DNA of 64,000 nucleotides from Streptomyces sp. NBC_01216 (GTDB lineage: Bacteria; Actinomycetota; Actinomycetes; Streptomycetales; Streptomycetaceae): contig NZ_CP108677.1 in NCBI RefSeq assembly GCF_035994945.1, positions 682,001-746,000 on the forward strand, read 5' to 3'. Numbering within the stretch: position 1 is the stretch's first letter; every line of letters starts with the position of its first letter. The position numbers were made by a program, and so were the translations under genes. The notes below the pieces were generated by a model. That model was not told the DNA's origin and searched no databases. It saw only the letters and a list, made by a program, of their open reading frames with translations. Positions 25,185 to 33,776 of the stretch are shown here, one piece after another.

Positions 25185-28100
25185 GTGACGACCGCACCGC
25201 ACCGCCCTGCGCCGGTGGGCCGCGAAGAACTCCTCGGCCGTCTCGAACGCGTCCTGCAGACGCGGGGCCGCGCCCTGCTCACCGGGCCGGCGGGCGTCGG
25301 CAAGACCGATGTCGCCCTGGCGGAGGCGGCCCGGGCCGAAGCCCGCGGCGAGACCGTGCTCTGGCTCTCGACCCTGCCCGCCGACCGCGACATACCCGGG
25401 GCGGTCGCCGCCTCGCTCGTGGCCTCGGTGGCCGCGACCGTGACCTGGCCGGTATCCGGCGCCGCCGGACCGGACGACGCGCCCCCGGAGCCGGTCCACG
25501 GAAAGGGACGCAGCCAAGGGCCGGGACCCGAGCCGGCCGTCGGCGCCGGTCCGAACCCCGCCCTCGGGGGGGGCCAGATCCCCGGCCAGACCCGCGGCGG
25601 AGGCGCAGGTCACGGCGGCCCCGGCACCGCCTCCGACACCGGGACCCCCGCGTCCGCCGCGTACACGGGGGCCGGTTCGCTCGCCGTCACCTCGTCCGGG
25701 ATCTTCGAGGCCCTGCCCGGACCGCAGCGCACCGCGGTCGCCATGCTCTGCCGCGAGGCCCCCCTGCAGGACGGTGGCTGGGATCCGATCGCCCTGCGCC
25801 TCGGCATCGCCCGGATCCTGCGGGCACTCACGTCCCGCGGACCGGCGCTGCTCGTCGTCGACGGCGTCCAGCACATCGACGCCGACAGCGCCGATCTGCT
25901 GCGCTTCGCCCTGCACCTGGCACCGCCCGCGCTCCGCGTCATCGCCGTCGAGACCCCGGAGGCGTACGGCTCCGAGGACGCGCACGACACGCACCTGTGG
26001 GTGCCCTCGGAGGCCGACATCCTCCTCGTGGCGCCCCTGCACGCCGACGAGATCGCCGAGCTCCTCATCCACCACCGGCTGCCCTCCCGGATGGCCGGAC
26101 GCATCCACAAGGCCAGCGGCGGCAATCCCCGGCTGGCGCTGGCGGTCGGCCGCTCGCTCGCCGACGCCCGGACGCCGGTCCACCACGCCGAGGCGCTCAC
26201 GCTCTCCGGCCGCGCCCGCGACCTGGCCCGGCAGCTCCTCGGTGCGGCGCCGCCCGCGGTCCGCGCGACGCTCCTGTTCGCGGCACTCGCGCTGCGTCCC
26301 TCCGCCGCGCTGATCCGCCGGGCCGGACGGCCCAACGCCGAGGCGGACCTCGCCGCGGCCGAACGCGCCGACCTGGTCTCGCTCTCGGAGGACGGCGCGG
26401 TCACCTTCACGGCCGGGCTGCTCCCCTCCACCCTCGTCCACGACGCCTGCTGGGCCGAGCGCAGCGCCGGCCACGCCGCGCTCGCCGGGGTGGTGGACGA
26501 CCCCGTGGAGGCGGTACGGCACCGGGCGCTGGCCACCGACATCCCCGACGGGACCCTGGCCGCCGAGGTGGCCGAGGCGGCGGACCTCGCCCGGCGGCGC
26601 GGCAACAGTGCCCTCGCCGCCGAGCTGGCCCTGCTCGCCGCCGAGTCGACGCCCGTCCAGGAAGGCCCCCAGCGGATCACCCGGCTGGTCGACGCCGCCG
26701 AGGAGGCCGCGCGGGCCGCCCGGGCCGACCTCGCCATGCGGGCCGCCACCGACCTACTGGCGCGGGACGCGGCGCCCACCGACCGGGTCCGAGCCCGGCT
26801 GGCCGTCCTCGACACCGCGGGACAGGGCCTCACCGATCTCGACGACATGTACGTGCACGCGATGGAGGACTCCGAGGGCCATACCGCCCTGCGGGCGGCC
26901 GTCCAGCTCAGACTGGCCGTCAAGTACGTGCTGGCCGACGGCGATCCGCTGCGCTCGCGGGCCGCGGCGGTCGAATCGGCCGCGCTCGCCGCCTCGGTGG
27001 GCGACCTTCGGACGGCGACCCAGGCCCTGACCGTGCAGGCCCGGATGGACCGGGCCCTCGGGGTACCCGACGCGGAGTCGGTGCTGGCCCAGGCGCGGGC
27101 CCTGGAGCTGGCCGAGCGCCCGCTCGGCATCCGCAACGCCGCCCAGATCCTGACGATCCGTCACGCGCTGTTCGACGACCGGCTGGGCGACGCCCGCGAC
27201 CAGATCCACGCCCTGCTGCCGCTGGTCCAGCGACGCGGCTCGGTGGAGGACCGGATCGAGCTCTCCCACACCCTGTCCGCGGTCGAGTCCCGGATCGGTG
27301 CCTGCGCCTCCGCCCTGGCTCACGCCGGACGCTCGCTCGCCCTGACCCTGGAGGCCGGGCTCTCCCCCGGCCCCGCCTGGTACACCCTCGCGCTCGCCGA
27401 GACCGCGGGCGGCAGCTTCGGTCGGGCGGCGAGCTACGCCCGGCGCAGCGTGCAGGCGTCCGAGGAGGAAGGCGACCGGGTCTTCCTCTCACGCAGCCTC
27501 TACGCCCTGGGCCGAGTGCAGCTGATCAACGGAGACGTCGCATCCGCCCTGGAGACGCTGCGCCGGGTGCAGGCCGACGAACGCGCCCAGTCGACCGTGG
27601 ACCCGTCCATGCTGCGCTGGCACGAGGAGCTGGCCGAGGCGCTGCTGGCCAACGACGCCGCCGACGAGGCGATCGACCTGCTGGCCGAGGTCCGTCCCGT
27701 GGCGGAGCGCCTGGGCCGGGCGACGGTCCTGCTCGGATGTGACCGCGCGTACGCGCTCACCCTGGCGGCGGGCGGGAAGACCGACGAGGCGGCGGAGCTG
27801 CTGACCGTCACGGCCGACCGGTTCGGCAAGGCCGGGCTGCCGCTGGAGCGCGGCCGGGCGCTGGTCGCGCTGGCCCGGGTGGAGCGCCGACGGCGGCGCA
27901 GGTCGGCGGCGCAGAGCGCCCTCCAGGCGGCGGCCTCGGTGTTCGAACGGGCGGGTGCGGTCCCGTGGCTGGCGCTGACGACCGAGACGCGGGCGGGCGA
28001 GAACGGCGAGGACTCCCGTCCGGTGCTCTCCTCGCTCACTGAGGCGGAGCTGCGGCTGGCCCGGCTGGTGGGACAGGGCGCCAGCAACCAGGAGGCGGCG

Positions 28101-28208
28101 GCCAAGCTGTACCTGAGCGTGAAGACGGTCGAGGCGCGGTTGACCCGGATCTACCAGAAGCTGGACGTCCGCTCGCGCTCCCAGCTCGCGACCGCGCTCA
28201 GAAGCTGA
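25185..28208 (+). CDS. large LuxR-family ATPase regulator (LAL type)
   Basis: 1007 residues. Walker A GPAGVGKTD lies at ~33-41, Walker B-like ALLVVDGVQHIDADSADLLRF at ~220-240, then a long TPR-like helical region. A C-terminal GerE/LuxR helix-turn-helix, SLTEAELRLARLVGQGASNQEAAAKLYLSVKTVEARL, with RIYQKLDVRSRSQLA, sits at ~950-1005. LAL proteins are large ATP-dependent activators of secondary metabolism and carbon use. An unusual Gly/Pro/Ala-rich insert (~85-170) splits the N-terminal ATPase part. GTG 25185 is chosen because it precedes the first conserved segment; earlier in-frame codons lie in the promoter region. It stands alone on the plus strand, and its target genes are not evident. Confidence 0.9.
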   Translation: MTTAPHRPAPVGREELLGRLERVLQTRGRALLTGPAGVGKTDVALAEAARAEARGETVLWLSTLPADRDIPGAVAASLVASVAATVTWPVSGAAGPDDAPPEPVHGKGRSQGPGPEPAVGAGPNPALGGGQIPGQTRGGGAGHGGPGTASDTGTPASAAYTGAGSLAVTSSGIFEALPGPQRTAVAMLCREAPLQDGGWDPIALRLGIARILRALTSRGPALLVVDGVQHIDADSADLLRFALHLAPPALRVIAVETPEAYGSEDAHDTHLWVPSEADILLVAPLHADEIAELLIHHRLPSRMAGRIHKASGGNPRLALAVGRSLADARTPVHHAEALTLSGRARDLARQLLGAAPPAVRATLLFAALALRPSAALIRRAGRPNAEADLAAAERADLVSLSEDGAVTFTAGLLPSTLVHDACWAERSAGHAALAGVVDDPVEAVRHRALATDIPDGTLAAEVAEAADLARRRGNSALAAELALLAAESTPVQEGPQRITRLVDAAEEAARAARADLAMRAATDLLARDAAPTDRVRARLAVLDTAGQGLTDLDDMYVHAMEDSEGHTALRAAVQLRLAVKYVLADGDPLRSRAAAVESAALAASVGDLRTATQALTVQARMDRALGVPDAESVLAQARALELAERPLGIRNAAQILTIRHALFDDRLGDARDQIHALLPLVQRRGSVEDRIELSHTLSAVESRIGACASALAHAGRSLALTLEAGLSPGPAWYTLALAETAGGSFGRAASYARRSVQASEEEGDRVFLSRSLYALGRVQLINGDVASALETLRRVQADERAQSTVDPSMLRWHEELAEALLANDAADEAIDLLAEVRPVAERLGRATVLLGCDRAYALTLAAGGKTDEAAELLTVTADRFGKAGLPLERGRALVALARVERRRRRRSAAQSALQAAASVFERAGAVPWLALTTETRAGENGEDSRPVLSSLTEAELRLARLVGQGASNQEAAAKLYLSVKTVEARLTRIYQKLDVRSRSQLATALRS

Positions 28209-28438
28209 GCCGGAGCCGGTCCGAGGCCGCTCGGCGCACGGCCGCGGGCTTCCCCGCCCGGGGCCCGGCCGCCCGTCTGCGAACCCGCCGGCGTCGGCCG
28301 CGGCCCGCACCGCTCGGTCCGCGCTCCCGCTCAGCGGGGCGCGCGAGGAGAGCGGGGCACGCGGGCCCCGAGGCGTCTGAACGAGTGGCCTGCGGCCCGC
28401 CGCCGAGCGCGTTCCGCGCCGCGCGGTACGTACCTCCT

Positions 28439-29335
28439 ATGAACCCAGCCGACCCATCCCCCTCCCCGCCGCCGCCCCGCGCGGGCCGGCCCCGGCAGGA
28501 CGCGCTCGACGACCGCGCCGGCTACGACGTGTCCTTCCTCGGCCCCCTCGTGCCCATGCCGTCGCCCGCGCGGACCTCGGTGGAGACGGTGCCTCTGCCG
28601 TACACCCACTTCACCGTGCTCTTCCGGCCGGACCGCAGGCTCGCCGCCGCGACGGCCGTCTGTGTCGAGGGACGGGAGCTCCCGGAGGAGGTGCCGCGGC
28701 ACGAGACCTGGGCGTACGATCCGCGGCTTCCCCGGGAGCAGCAGGCCGGCGAGGAGTTCTACCGCGACAACAGCCTGGAGCACGGGCGGTTGGTGCACCG
28801 GCTGGATCCGGCGTGGGGTCCGGCGACCGAGGCGAGCCGGGCCGTCGCGGACACCCTCCACTACACGAACGCCGTGCCGCGGGGCGACGGGCTCAACCGG
28901 GCCAAGCGGCTCTGGCAGGGCCTGGAGAGCCATTTCCTGTCCCACACGCCCGAGTCCGAGCGCCGGCTGGCCGTGTTCACCGGACCGGTGCTGCACGACG
29001 CCGACCCTCCCTACCGAGGGCTCCAGGTGCCGCTGCGGTTCTGGAAGGTGATCGCCTTCCTGCAGGACGGCGTGCTGGCGGCGACGGCGTACGTCCTCGA
29101 CCAGAGCCCCGACATGAGCCGGGACGCGGACCGGGCGCTGGCCGGGGCGAAGCCGGGCGCGCCACCGCCGCTCGGCCCGTTCCGTACGTACCAGGTGCCG
29201 GTCCCGGACGTCGCCGAGCTGACCGAGCTGGAGTTGGGGGCCCTGCCCGACGTCGATCTGTTGCAGTCCGCGCGGACACCGGAGGAGCGCTGGCGGCGCC
29301 TGGAGTCGTACGACGACATCGTGGCCCAGGCGTGA
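28439..29335 (+). CDS. DNA/RNA non-specific endonuclease
   Basis: 298 residues. The NUC-type core reads FYRDNSLEHGRLVHRLDPAWG, a variant of the DRGH motif with the catalytic His (LEHGRLVHR), followed by DTLHYTNAVPRG and LNRAKRLWQGLE, where the conserved Asn of metal binding lies. VFTGPVLHDADPPYRG and PLRFWKVIAFLQDGVLAATAYVLDQ complete the fold. Members cut DNA and RNA and are usually secreted or periplasmic, but no signal peptide is visible, so this one may act inside the cell or be exported another way. ATG 28439 lacks a ribosome site; a GTG at 28385 is an alternative start. It faces the GAPDH gene across a terminator. Confidence 0.88.
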   Translation: MNPADPSPSPPPPRAGRPRQDALDDRAGYDVSFLGPLVPMPSPARTSVETVPLPYTHFTVLFRPDRRLAAATAVCVEGRELPEEVPRHETWAYDPRLPREQQAGEEFYRDNSLEHGRLVHRLDPAWGPATEASRAVADTLHYTNAVPRGDGLNRAKRLWQGLESHFLSHTPESERRLAVFTGPVLHDADPPYRGLQVPLRFWKVIAFLQDGVLAATAYVLDQSPDMSRDADRALAGAKPGAPPPLGPFRTYQVPVPDVAELTELELGALPDVDLLQSARTPEERWRRLESYDDIVAQA

Positions 29336-29361
29336 GCCGCGGCGGGCCGCGCGGGGAACGG

Positions 29362-29400
29362 GCGCGGGCCGTCCCCCCGGAGGCGGGGGAACGGCCCGTG
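29362..29400. terminator. bidirectional terminator between nuclease and GAPDH genes
   Basis: A stem of CGGGCCGT...ACGGCCCG (about 29365-29372 and 29391-29398) is extended internally by C-run/G-run pairing around a short GGAGG loop. It sits in the 117-base gap between two convergent genes and can serve both. Confidence 0.65.
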
Positions 29401-29452
29401 TACCGAGGGGATCGGCCTGCGCGCGCCGACGGGTCCCGTCGGCCTCGGCGGA

Positions 29453-30904
29453 TCAGACCGCCGGGGCCGGGAAGGTCGGGTACTCGACGCCGGAGACGTG
29501 CTGGACGACCCGGATGACCTGGCAGGAGTAGCCGAACTCGTTGTCGTACCAGAGGTACAGGATCGCGTTGTCGCCGTCGACCTTGGTGGCACCGGCGTCG
29601 ACGATCGAGGCGTGGCGCGAGCCGATGAAGTCGCTGGAGACCGCGTCGGGGGCCGTGGTGAAGTCGATCTGCCGCTTGAGCGGCGAGGTCAGCGAGACGT
29701 CGCGGAGGTGGTCGAGGACCTCCTCGCGGGTGGTCTCGCGGCCGAGGCGCAGGCTGAGGATGGCGATCGAGACGTCCGGGACCGGCACGCGGATCGAGCT
29801 GCCGGTGATGGGCGCCTTCAGCTCCGGGAGCGCCTTGGCGACGGCCGAGGCGGCGCCGGTCTCGGTGATGACCATGTTGAGCGGCGCGGAGCGGCCGCGG
29901 CGGTCGGCCTTGTGGTAGTTGTCCAGCAGGTTCTGGTCGTTGGTGAAGGAGTGGACGGTCTCCACGTGTCCGCGCAGGACGCCGTACTCGTCGTCCATCG
30001 CCTTCAGTGGCGGCACGATGGCGTTGGTGGTGCAGGACGCGCAGGACAGGACCCGCTCGTCCGGCTTGATCGTGTCGTGGTTGACGCCGTGCACGATGTT
30101 GGGGACGTCGCCCTTGCCCGGGGCGGTCAGGACGACCTTGTCGATCCCCGGGCGCAGGTGCAGCGACAGGCCCTCGCGGTCGCGCCACTTGCCCGTGTTG
30201 TCGATCAGGATGGCGTTGTCGATGCCGTACGCCGTGTAGTCGATCTCGGAGGGGTCGTCCGCGTAGATGACCTTGATCTCGTTGCCGTTGGCGACGATCG
30301 TGCTGTTCGCCTCGTCGACGGTGATGGTGCCGTGGAACTGGCCGTGGATCGAGTCACGGCGCAGCAGCGAGGCACGCTTGACGAGGTCCTCGGTGGCCCG
30401 GCCGCCCCCGCGGACGACGATGGCGCGCAGCCGCAGACCGTTGCCGGAACCGGCCTTCTCGATGAGGAGGCGGGCGACGAGCCGGCCGATGCGACCGAAG
30501 CCGTAGAGGACGACGTCGCGGGCCTCGCGGCGCTCGATCTTGTTGGCGCCGGTGGCGCCGGCGACGGCCTCGGCGGTGAACTCCTGCACCGACAGGCCGC
30601 GGTCGTCGTCGCGGTACGTCGCGGCGAGCATGCCGATGTCGATCTGCGAGGGGCCGAGGTCGAGGGTGGTGAGTGCCTGGAGGAACGGCATCGTCTCGGT
30701 GACCGAGAGCTCCTCACCGGCGATCTGCCGGGCGAAGCGGTGGGTCTTGAGGATGCTCACCACCGACTTGTTCACCAAGGAGCGGCTGTGAAGCAGGACG
30801 GTCACGTCCCGCTCGCGGTGCATCTTCCCGATGATCGGGATCATCGACTCCGCGATCTCCTCGCGGTTCTTCCAGTTGGTGAACGAGTCGTCTTTGACAG
30901 TCAC
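29453..30904 (-). CDS. gap2: glyceraldehyde-3-phosphate dehydrogenase, long N-terminally extended type
   Basis: 483 residues, versus ~335 for ordinary GAPDH. The first ~130 residues (NREEIAESMIPIIGKMHRERDVTVLLHS and SVQEFTAEAVAGATGAN) are an extra helical domain seen in a distinct actinobacterial form. The NAD fold begins at VVLYGFGRIGRLVARLL (~130). The catalytic Cys is in LSCASCTTNAIVPPLKAM, followed by VETVHSFTNDQNLLDNYH, and the substrate-binding LKAPITGSSIRVPVPDVSIAIL. Such proteins act in glycolysis/gluconeogenesis; the role of the extension is not established. GTG 30904 is used, with a weak ribosome site. It is divergent from the baeRF-type gene. Confidence 0.9.
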   Translation of the reverse strand: MTVKDDSFTNWKNREEIAESMIPIIGKMHRERDVTVLLHSRSLVNKSVVSILKTHRFARQIAGEELSVTETMPFLQALTTLDLGPSQIDIGMLAATYRDDDRGLSVQEFTAEAVAGATGANKIERREARDVVLYGFGRIGRLVARLLIEKAGSGNGLRLRAIVVRGGGRATEDLVKRASLLRRDSIHGQFHGTITVDEANSTIVANGNEIKVIYADDPSEIDYTAYGIDNAILIDNTGKWRDREGLSLHLRPGIDKVVLTAPGKGDVPNIVHGVNHDTIKPDERVLSCASCTTNAIVPPLKAMDDEYGVLRGHVETVHSFTNDQNLLDNYHKADRRGRSAPLNMVITETGAASAVAKALPELKAPITGSSIRVPVPDVSIAILSLRLGRETTREEVLDHLRDVSLTSPLKRQIDFTTAPDAVSSDFIGSRHASIVDAGATKVDGDNAILYLWYDNEFGYSCQVIRVVQHVSGVEYPTFPAPAV

Positions 30905-31277
30905 AGGTTTATCTTTCGAGCTAGGCGGCGCTCATATGCTAACCCCTCCCCCTTTCGGCCCTGCGGACGGTGCCCCCTTCCCGCGGTCCCGGCGCGCCGC
31001 AGGGCCGCCCCGGGCCCCGACGCGCCCGGGGCGGCCCTGCGGCGCGAGAGGAGCATCTGGCTCGCGGGTACGGATATAGCGGGAGAAAATGACTCACTGT
31101 GACCCGTCATCATCCCGGTGCGCCTCCCGCCGAACGGGAAGGCGCGCGACCGGCCGGTGGGTGCGGTACCCGGCGGCGGACCGTGGCCGGGTACCACACC
31201 ACCCGCCGGCCGGGCCGCCGGTCCGGCCGACCGCTCCCCACCGCCACCGCTCTCCCCGCATCCGAGAGGCCCTCCCC
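30905..31277. promoter_or_regulatory. GAPDH/baeRF divergent region with 22-bp hairpin
   Basis: 373 bases. Perfectly complementary arms of 22 bases, 30993-31014 and 31025-31046, enclose a 10-base loop (CCCCGACGCG). The position between divergent starts is odd for a terminator; it may attenuate the baeRF transcript, bind protein or insulate two promoters. Upstream of the GAPDH start is an AT-richer stretch (GATAAACC, CATATG) that probably holds its promoter. No other gene is seen. Confidence 0.55.
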
Positions 31278-32360
31278 ATGCGCCCTTCGCTCACCCCCGA
31301 CACCCTCGCGAAACTGCGCCAGCCCCGCCCCTATCCGGCGCTGTCCCTGACGATGCCGACACACCGCGGCAGGCCGGACAACGACCAGGACCCGGTGCGG
31401 CTGCGCAACCTCCTCGCGGAGGCCGGGCGGGTGCTGGAGAACGACCCCGCGGTGACCCGGGAGCGGCGGACCGACGTACTGGCACAGCTCGACCAGGCGG
31501 TGGCGGACCTCGATCCGGCGCACGCGGAGGACGGCCTGGTGGTGTTCGCCGCACCCGGCGAGCACCAGGTGTGGACGGTGGCCCGCGGCACAACCGAGCG
31601 AGTGGTCGTCGCCGACACCTTCCTCACGCGCAACCTCGTCGCCGCGCAGGCCGCCGAACAGCCGTTCTGGGCCGTGGCCCTCGCGGCGGACCGGGTGTCG
31701 CTGTGGAGCGGCGACGCGGAACGGGTCAGCGAGCACACCGGGGACGGTTTTCCGCTCACCCGGAGCCTGGAGGACACGGACGTGGAGCGCGAGGAACGGA
31801 TCGGTGACCTCCCGAGCACCTTCCGGGACGAGCAGACCCGCCAGTTCCTGCGCGAGGCCCACCATCGGCTGCTGACGGTCCTGAGCTCCCATCGCCGGCC
31901 GCTGTACCTGATCGGTGAGGCCGCCGCCCTCGCGCTGTTCGAGGAGATCGGCTCTCCGGCGCAGGACACGATGAGCGTCCAGCGCGGCGGCCTGGCCCAG
32001 GGACCGGGCGAGGCGGTCCGGAAGGCCGTCCAACCCCTGCTCACGGCCCGGGAGGCGGCCGTGGTGTCCACGGTGCTCGCCGAGCTGGACACGGCCCGGG
32101 GGCGCCGGGAGTTCGCGGCCGGGCTCGACGAGGTCTGGGAGGCCGCCAGAGCCGGACGGGTCCGTCTGCTCACCGTGGAAGAGCACTTCCGGGCGGTCGT
32201 CCGGGGCTACGGCGACCACCTGGCGCCCGCCGAGCCCTCCGATCTGGACGCCCGTGACGACATCGTCGAGCAGGCCCTGGAGACGGGCGCCGAGGTCCGC
32301 TTCGTACGGGACGGAACGCTCTCGGACATGGACCGGATCGCCGCCGTGCTGCGCTTCTGA
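31278..32360 (+). CDS. baeRF3-like archaeo-eukaryotic release-factor domain protein
   Basis: 360 residues. The sequence resembles bacterial eRF1-like domain proteins that are often mislabelled as chemotaxis proteins: PALSLTMPTHRGRPDNDQDPVRLRNLL at the N-terminus, a central VWTVARGTTERVVVADTFLTRNLV, SLWSGDAERV and PLYLIGEAAALALFEEIG, and a C-terminal ETGAEVRFVRDGTLSDMDRIAAVLRF. These families are predicted to act on ribosomes or RNA during stress, from computational surveys. ATG 31278 has no clear ribosome site; the preceding pyrimidine-rich stretch suggests a leaderless or unusual initiation. A lipoprotein gene follows after 75 bases. Confidence 0.8.
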   Translation: MRPSLTPDTLAKLRQPRPYPALSLTMPTHRGRPDNDQDPVRLRNLLAEAGRVLENDPAVTRERRTDVLAQLDQAVADLDPAHAEDGLVVFAAPGEHQVWTVARGTTERVVVADTFLTRNLVAAQAAEQPFWAVALAADRVSLWSGDAERVSEHTGDGFPLTRSLEDTDVEREERIGDLPSTFRDEQTRQFLREAHHRLLTVLSSHRRPLYLIGEAAALALFEEIGSPAQDTMSVQRGGLAQGPGEAVRKAVQPLLTAREAAVVSTVLAELDTARGRREFAAGLDEVWEAARAGRVRLLTVEEHFRAVVRGYGDHLAPAEPSDLDARDDIVEQALETGAEVRFVRDGTLSDMDRIAAVLRF

Positions 32361-32435
32361 CCACGACTCCGCACACCGCCCCGCACCCCCTGGGTGCCAC
32401 CCGCGAACGTTCCCGCACAGAACAGGAAGCCACCT

Positions 32436-33083
32436 GTGAACCCTCAAACGTCCCACAGATCCCGCCCGTCGGCCCGCCGCCGGGCGACGGGGGCCGTCGT
32501 GGCCGTCGTCGCGGCGTCCCTCGGCGCGGCCGGCCTCGTCGCGTGCGATTCCGACGGCGACGGCACGAGCAGCAGCCCGTCGTTCAGCGACCGGCCCTCG
32601 CCGCCCGACACCGCGTCCTTCTCGGGCTCGCCGCCCTCCGCGCTCGCCTCGGCGGCCGAGTCGGCCGAGGCCGCCGCCCGCGCCTCGGCGTCCGCCGCCG
32701 CCGCCTCGGCCTCGGCCCTCGAGGCATCCCGCCAGGCGTCGATCGGCGCCGAGGCGGAACGCTCCCGACAGGCCGCGCAGGACGCGCTGAAGGACGTCCA
32801 GGGCCGCGGGAACGCGCTCGACGAGGTCGCGATGACCGGCAAGCCGCGCTCCGATACCGACGGGCGGCTCGCGGTGGTCGTCAGCGTCCGGAACACCACG
32901 GACGCGACGGCCTCGTACGCCGTCCAGGTGGACTTCCTCGACGCGTCCGGCAAGGTCGTCGAGACCCGCTACGTCGGCGTGGAGGACCTGCCTCCGGGAG
33001 AGCGGAAGCAGCCGCTCGTCATCAGCCGGAATCCCCCCGAGCCCGTCCTGACACCGAGGCTCGCCAAGGCCCAGCGGTACTGA
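32436..33083 (+). CDS. lipoprotein with FxLYD-like domain
   Basis: 215 residues. Basic N-terminus, hydrophobic GAVVAVVAASLGAAG, and a lipobox LVAC (Cys ~37), so a lipoprotein. A Ser/Ala-rich spacer with alternating Ala/Ser/Glu follows (~50-115), partly coiled-coil-like. The C-terminal half (~130-215) is a beta domain: DGRLAVVVSVRNTTDATASYAVQVDFLDASGKVVETRYVGVEDLPPGERKQPLV, as in extracellular FxLYD domains. Function unknown; it is likely anchored outside the membrane. GTG 32436 follows AGGAAG; there is a gap of 75 bases from the baeRF gene, so co-transcription is possible. Confidence 0.78.
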   Translation: MNPQTSHRSRPSARRRATGAVVAVVAASLGAAGLVACDSDGDGTSSSPSFSDRPSPPDTASFSGSPPSALASAAESAEAAARASASAAAASASALEASRQASIGAEAERSRQAAQDALKDVQGRGNALDEVAMTGKPRSDTDGRLAVVVSVRNTTDATASYAVQVDFLDASGKVVETRYVGVEDLPPGERKQPLVISRNPPEPVLTPRLAKAQRY

Positions 33084-33163
33084 GGGCCTCGCCGGGTCAG
33101 GATGCCCGCCCCGGGAACCGGACCTGTCGTTCGTCATGCTGATCAGGTATCAAGGAGGACCGG

Positions 33164-33664
33164 ATGTCCGAACTCATCGTCGTCGGATACGACGCGCGCT
33201 CCACCGCGCACCAGGCGTTCAAGGTGGTGCAGGAGCTGGAGGGGAACCACGTCCTGCGGCTGAGCGGGATCGCCGTCGTCTCGGTGGACGAGGAGGGCGA
33301 GACCCATGTGGACACCCCCTCGCGGAGCGAGAAGGTCGCCGTCTCCGCCACCGCGGGCGCGCTGTGGGGCCTGGTGTTCGGCATGCTGATCCTCACGCCG
33401 GGTATCGGGGTGGTCGGGGCCGCGATCGGCGGCCTCATCGGGAAGCTGAGCCGGATGGGCGTGGACAGGGACTTCCGGGAGAAGGTGCAGTCGCTGCTCC
33501 GGCCCGGCTCCTCCGCCCTCGTCGTCATGGCCACGGAGATCACCGAGGACCGATTCGCCGCCGCCCTGCGGCCCTTCGGCGGCACCGTGCTGAAGACCTC
33601 GCTCGCGGAGCAGAGCGAGCGGGAGCTCGCCGAACAGCTCACGGGCGGCGCGGCCGAGGACTGA
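33164..33664 (+). CDS. DUF1269 membrane protein
   Basis: 166 residues. Motifs are LIVVGYDARSTAHQAFKVVQELE at the start and a central Gly-rich hydrophobic hairpin (GALWGLVFGMLILTPGIGVVGAAIGGLIG), with VDRDFREKVQSLLRPGSSALVVM and GGTVLKTSLAEQSERELAEQL after it. This is the standard DUF1269 layout. The family is annotated as stress- or membrane-associated, with no proven activity. ATG 33164 follows AAGGAGG at a good distance. A bidirectional terminator at 33736-33760 separates it from the spore-pigment hydroxylase. Confidence 0.9.
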   Translation: MSELIVVGYDARSTAHQAFKVVQELEGNHVLRLSGIAVVSVDEEGETHVDTPSRSEKVAVSATAGALWGLVFGMLILTPGIGVVGAAIGGLIGKLSRMGVDRDFREKVQSLLRPGSSALVVMATEITEDRFAAALRPFGGTVLKTSLAEQSERELAEQLTGGAAED

Positions 33665-33735
33665 GACCGGCGGACCACCCGGCCGGGGACCACCCGACGG
33701 GCTCCGTGACCGGACACGCCGCCCGGAACCCCGGA

Positions 33736-33760
33736 GGGGCGGGCCGCACCGGCCCGCCCC
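33736..33760. terminator. bidirectional hairpin terminator before whiE ORFVIII
   Basis: GGGGCGGGCC (33736-33745), loop GCACC, and GGCCCGCCCC (33751-33760) form a perfect 10-bp GC stem between the convergent DUF1269 and hydroxylase genes. Confidence 0.7.
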
Positions 33761-33776
33761 CGGGTGACTCGTGCGC

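Noticed and set aside
25480..25700. Gly/Pro-rich insert in the LAL regulator as an intergenic boundary or frameshift
   Set aside because: The frame stays open and coding resumes with normal ATPase sequence; a low-complexity insert is more likely.
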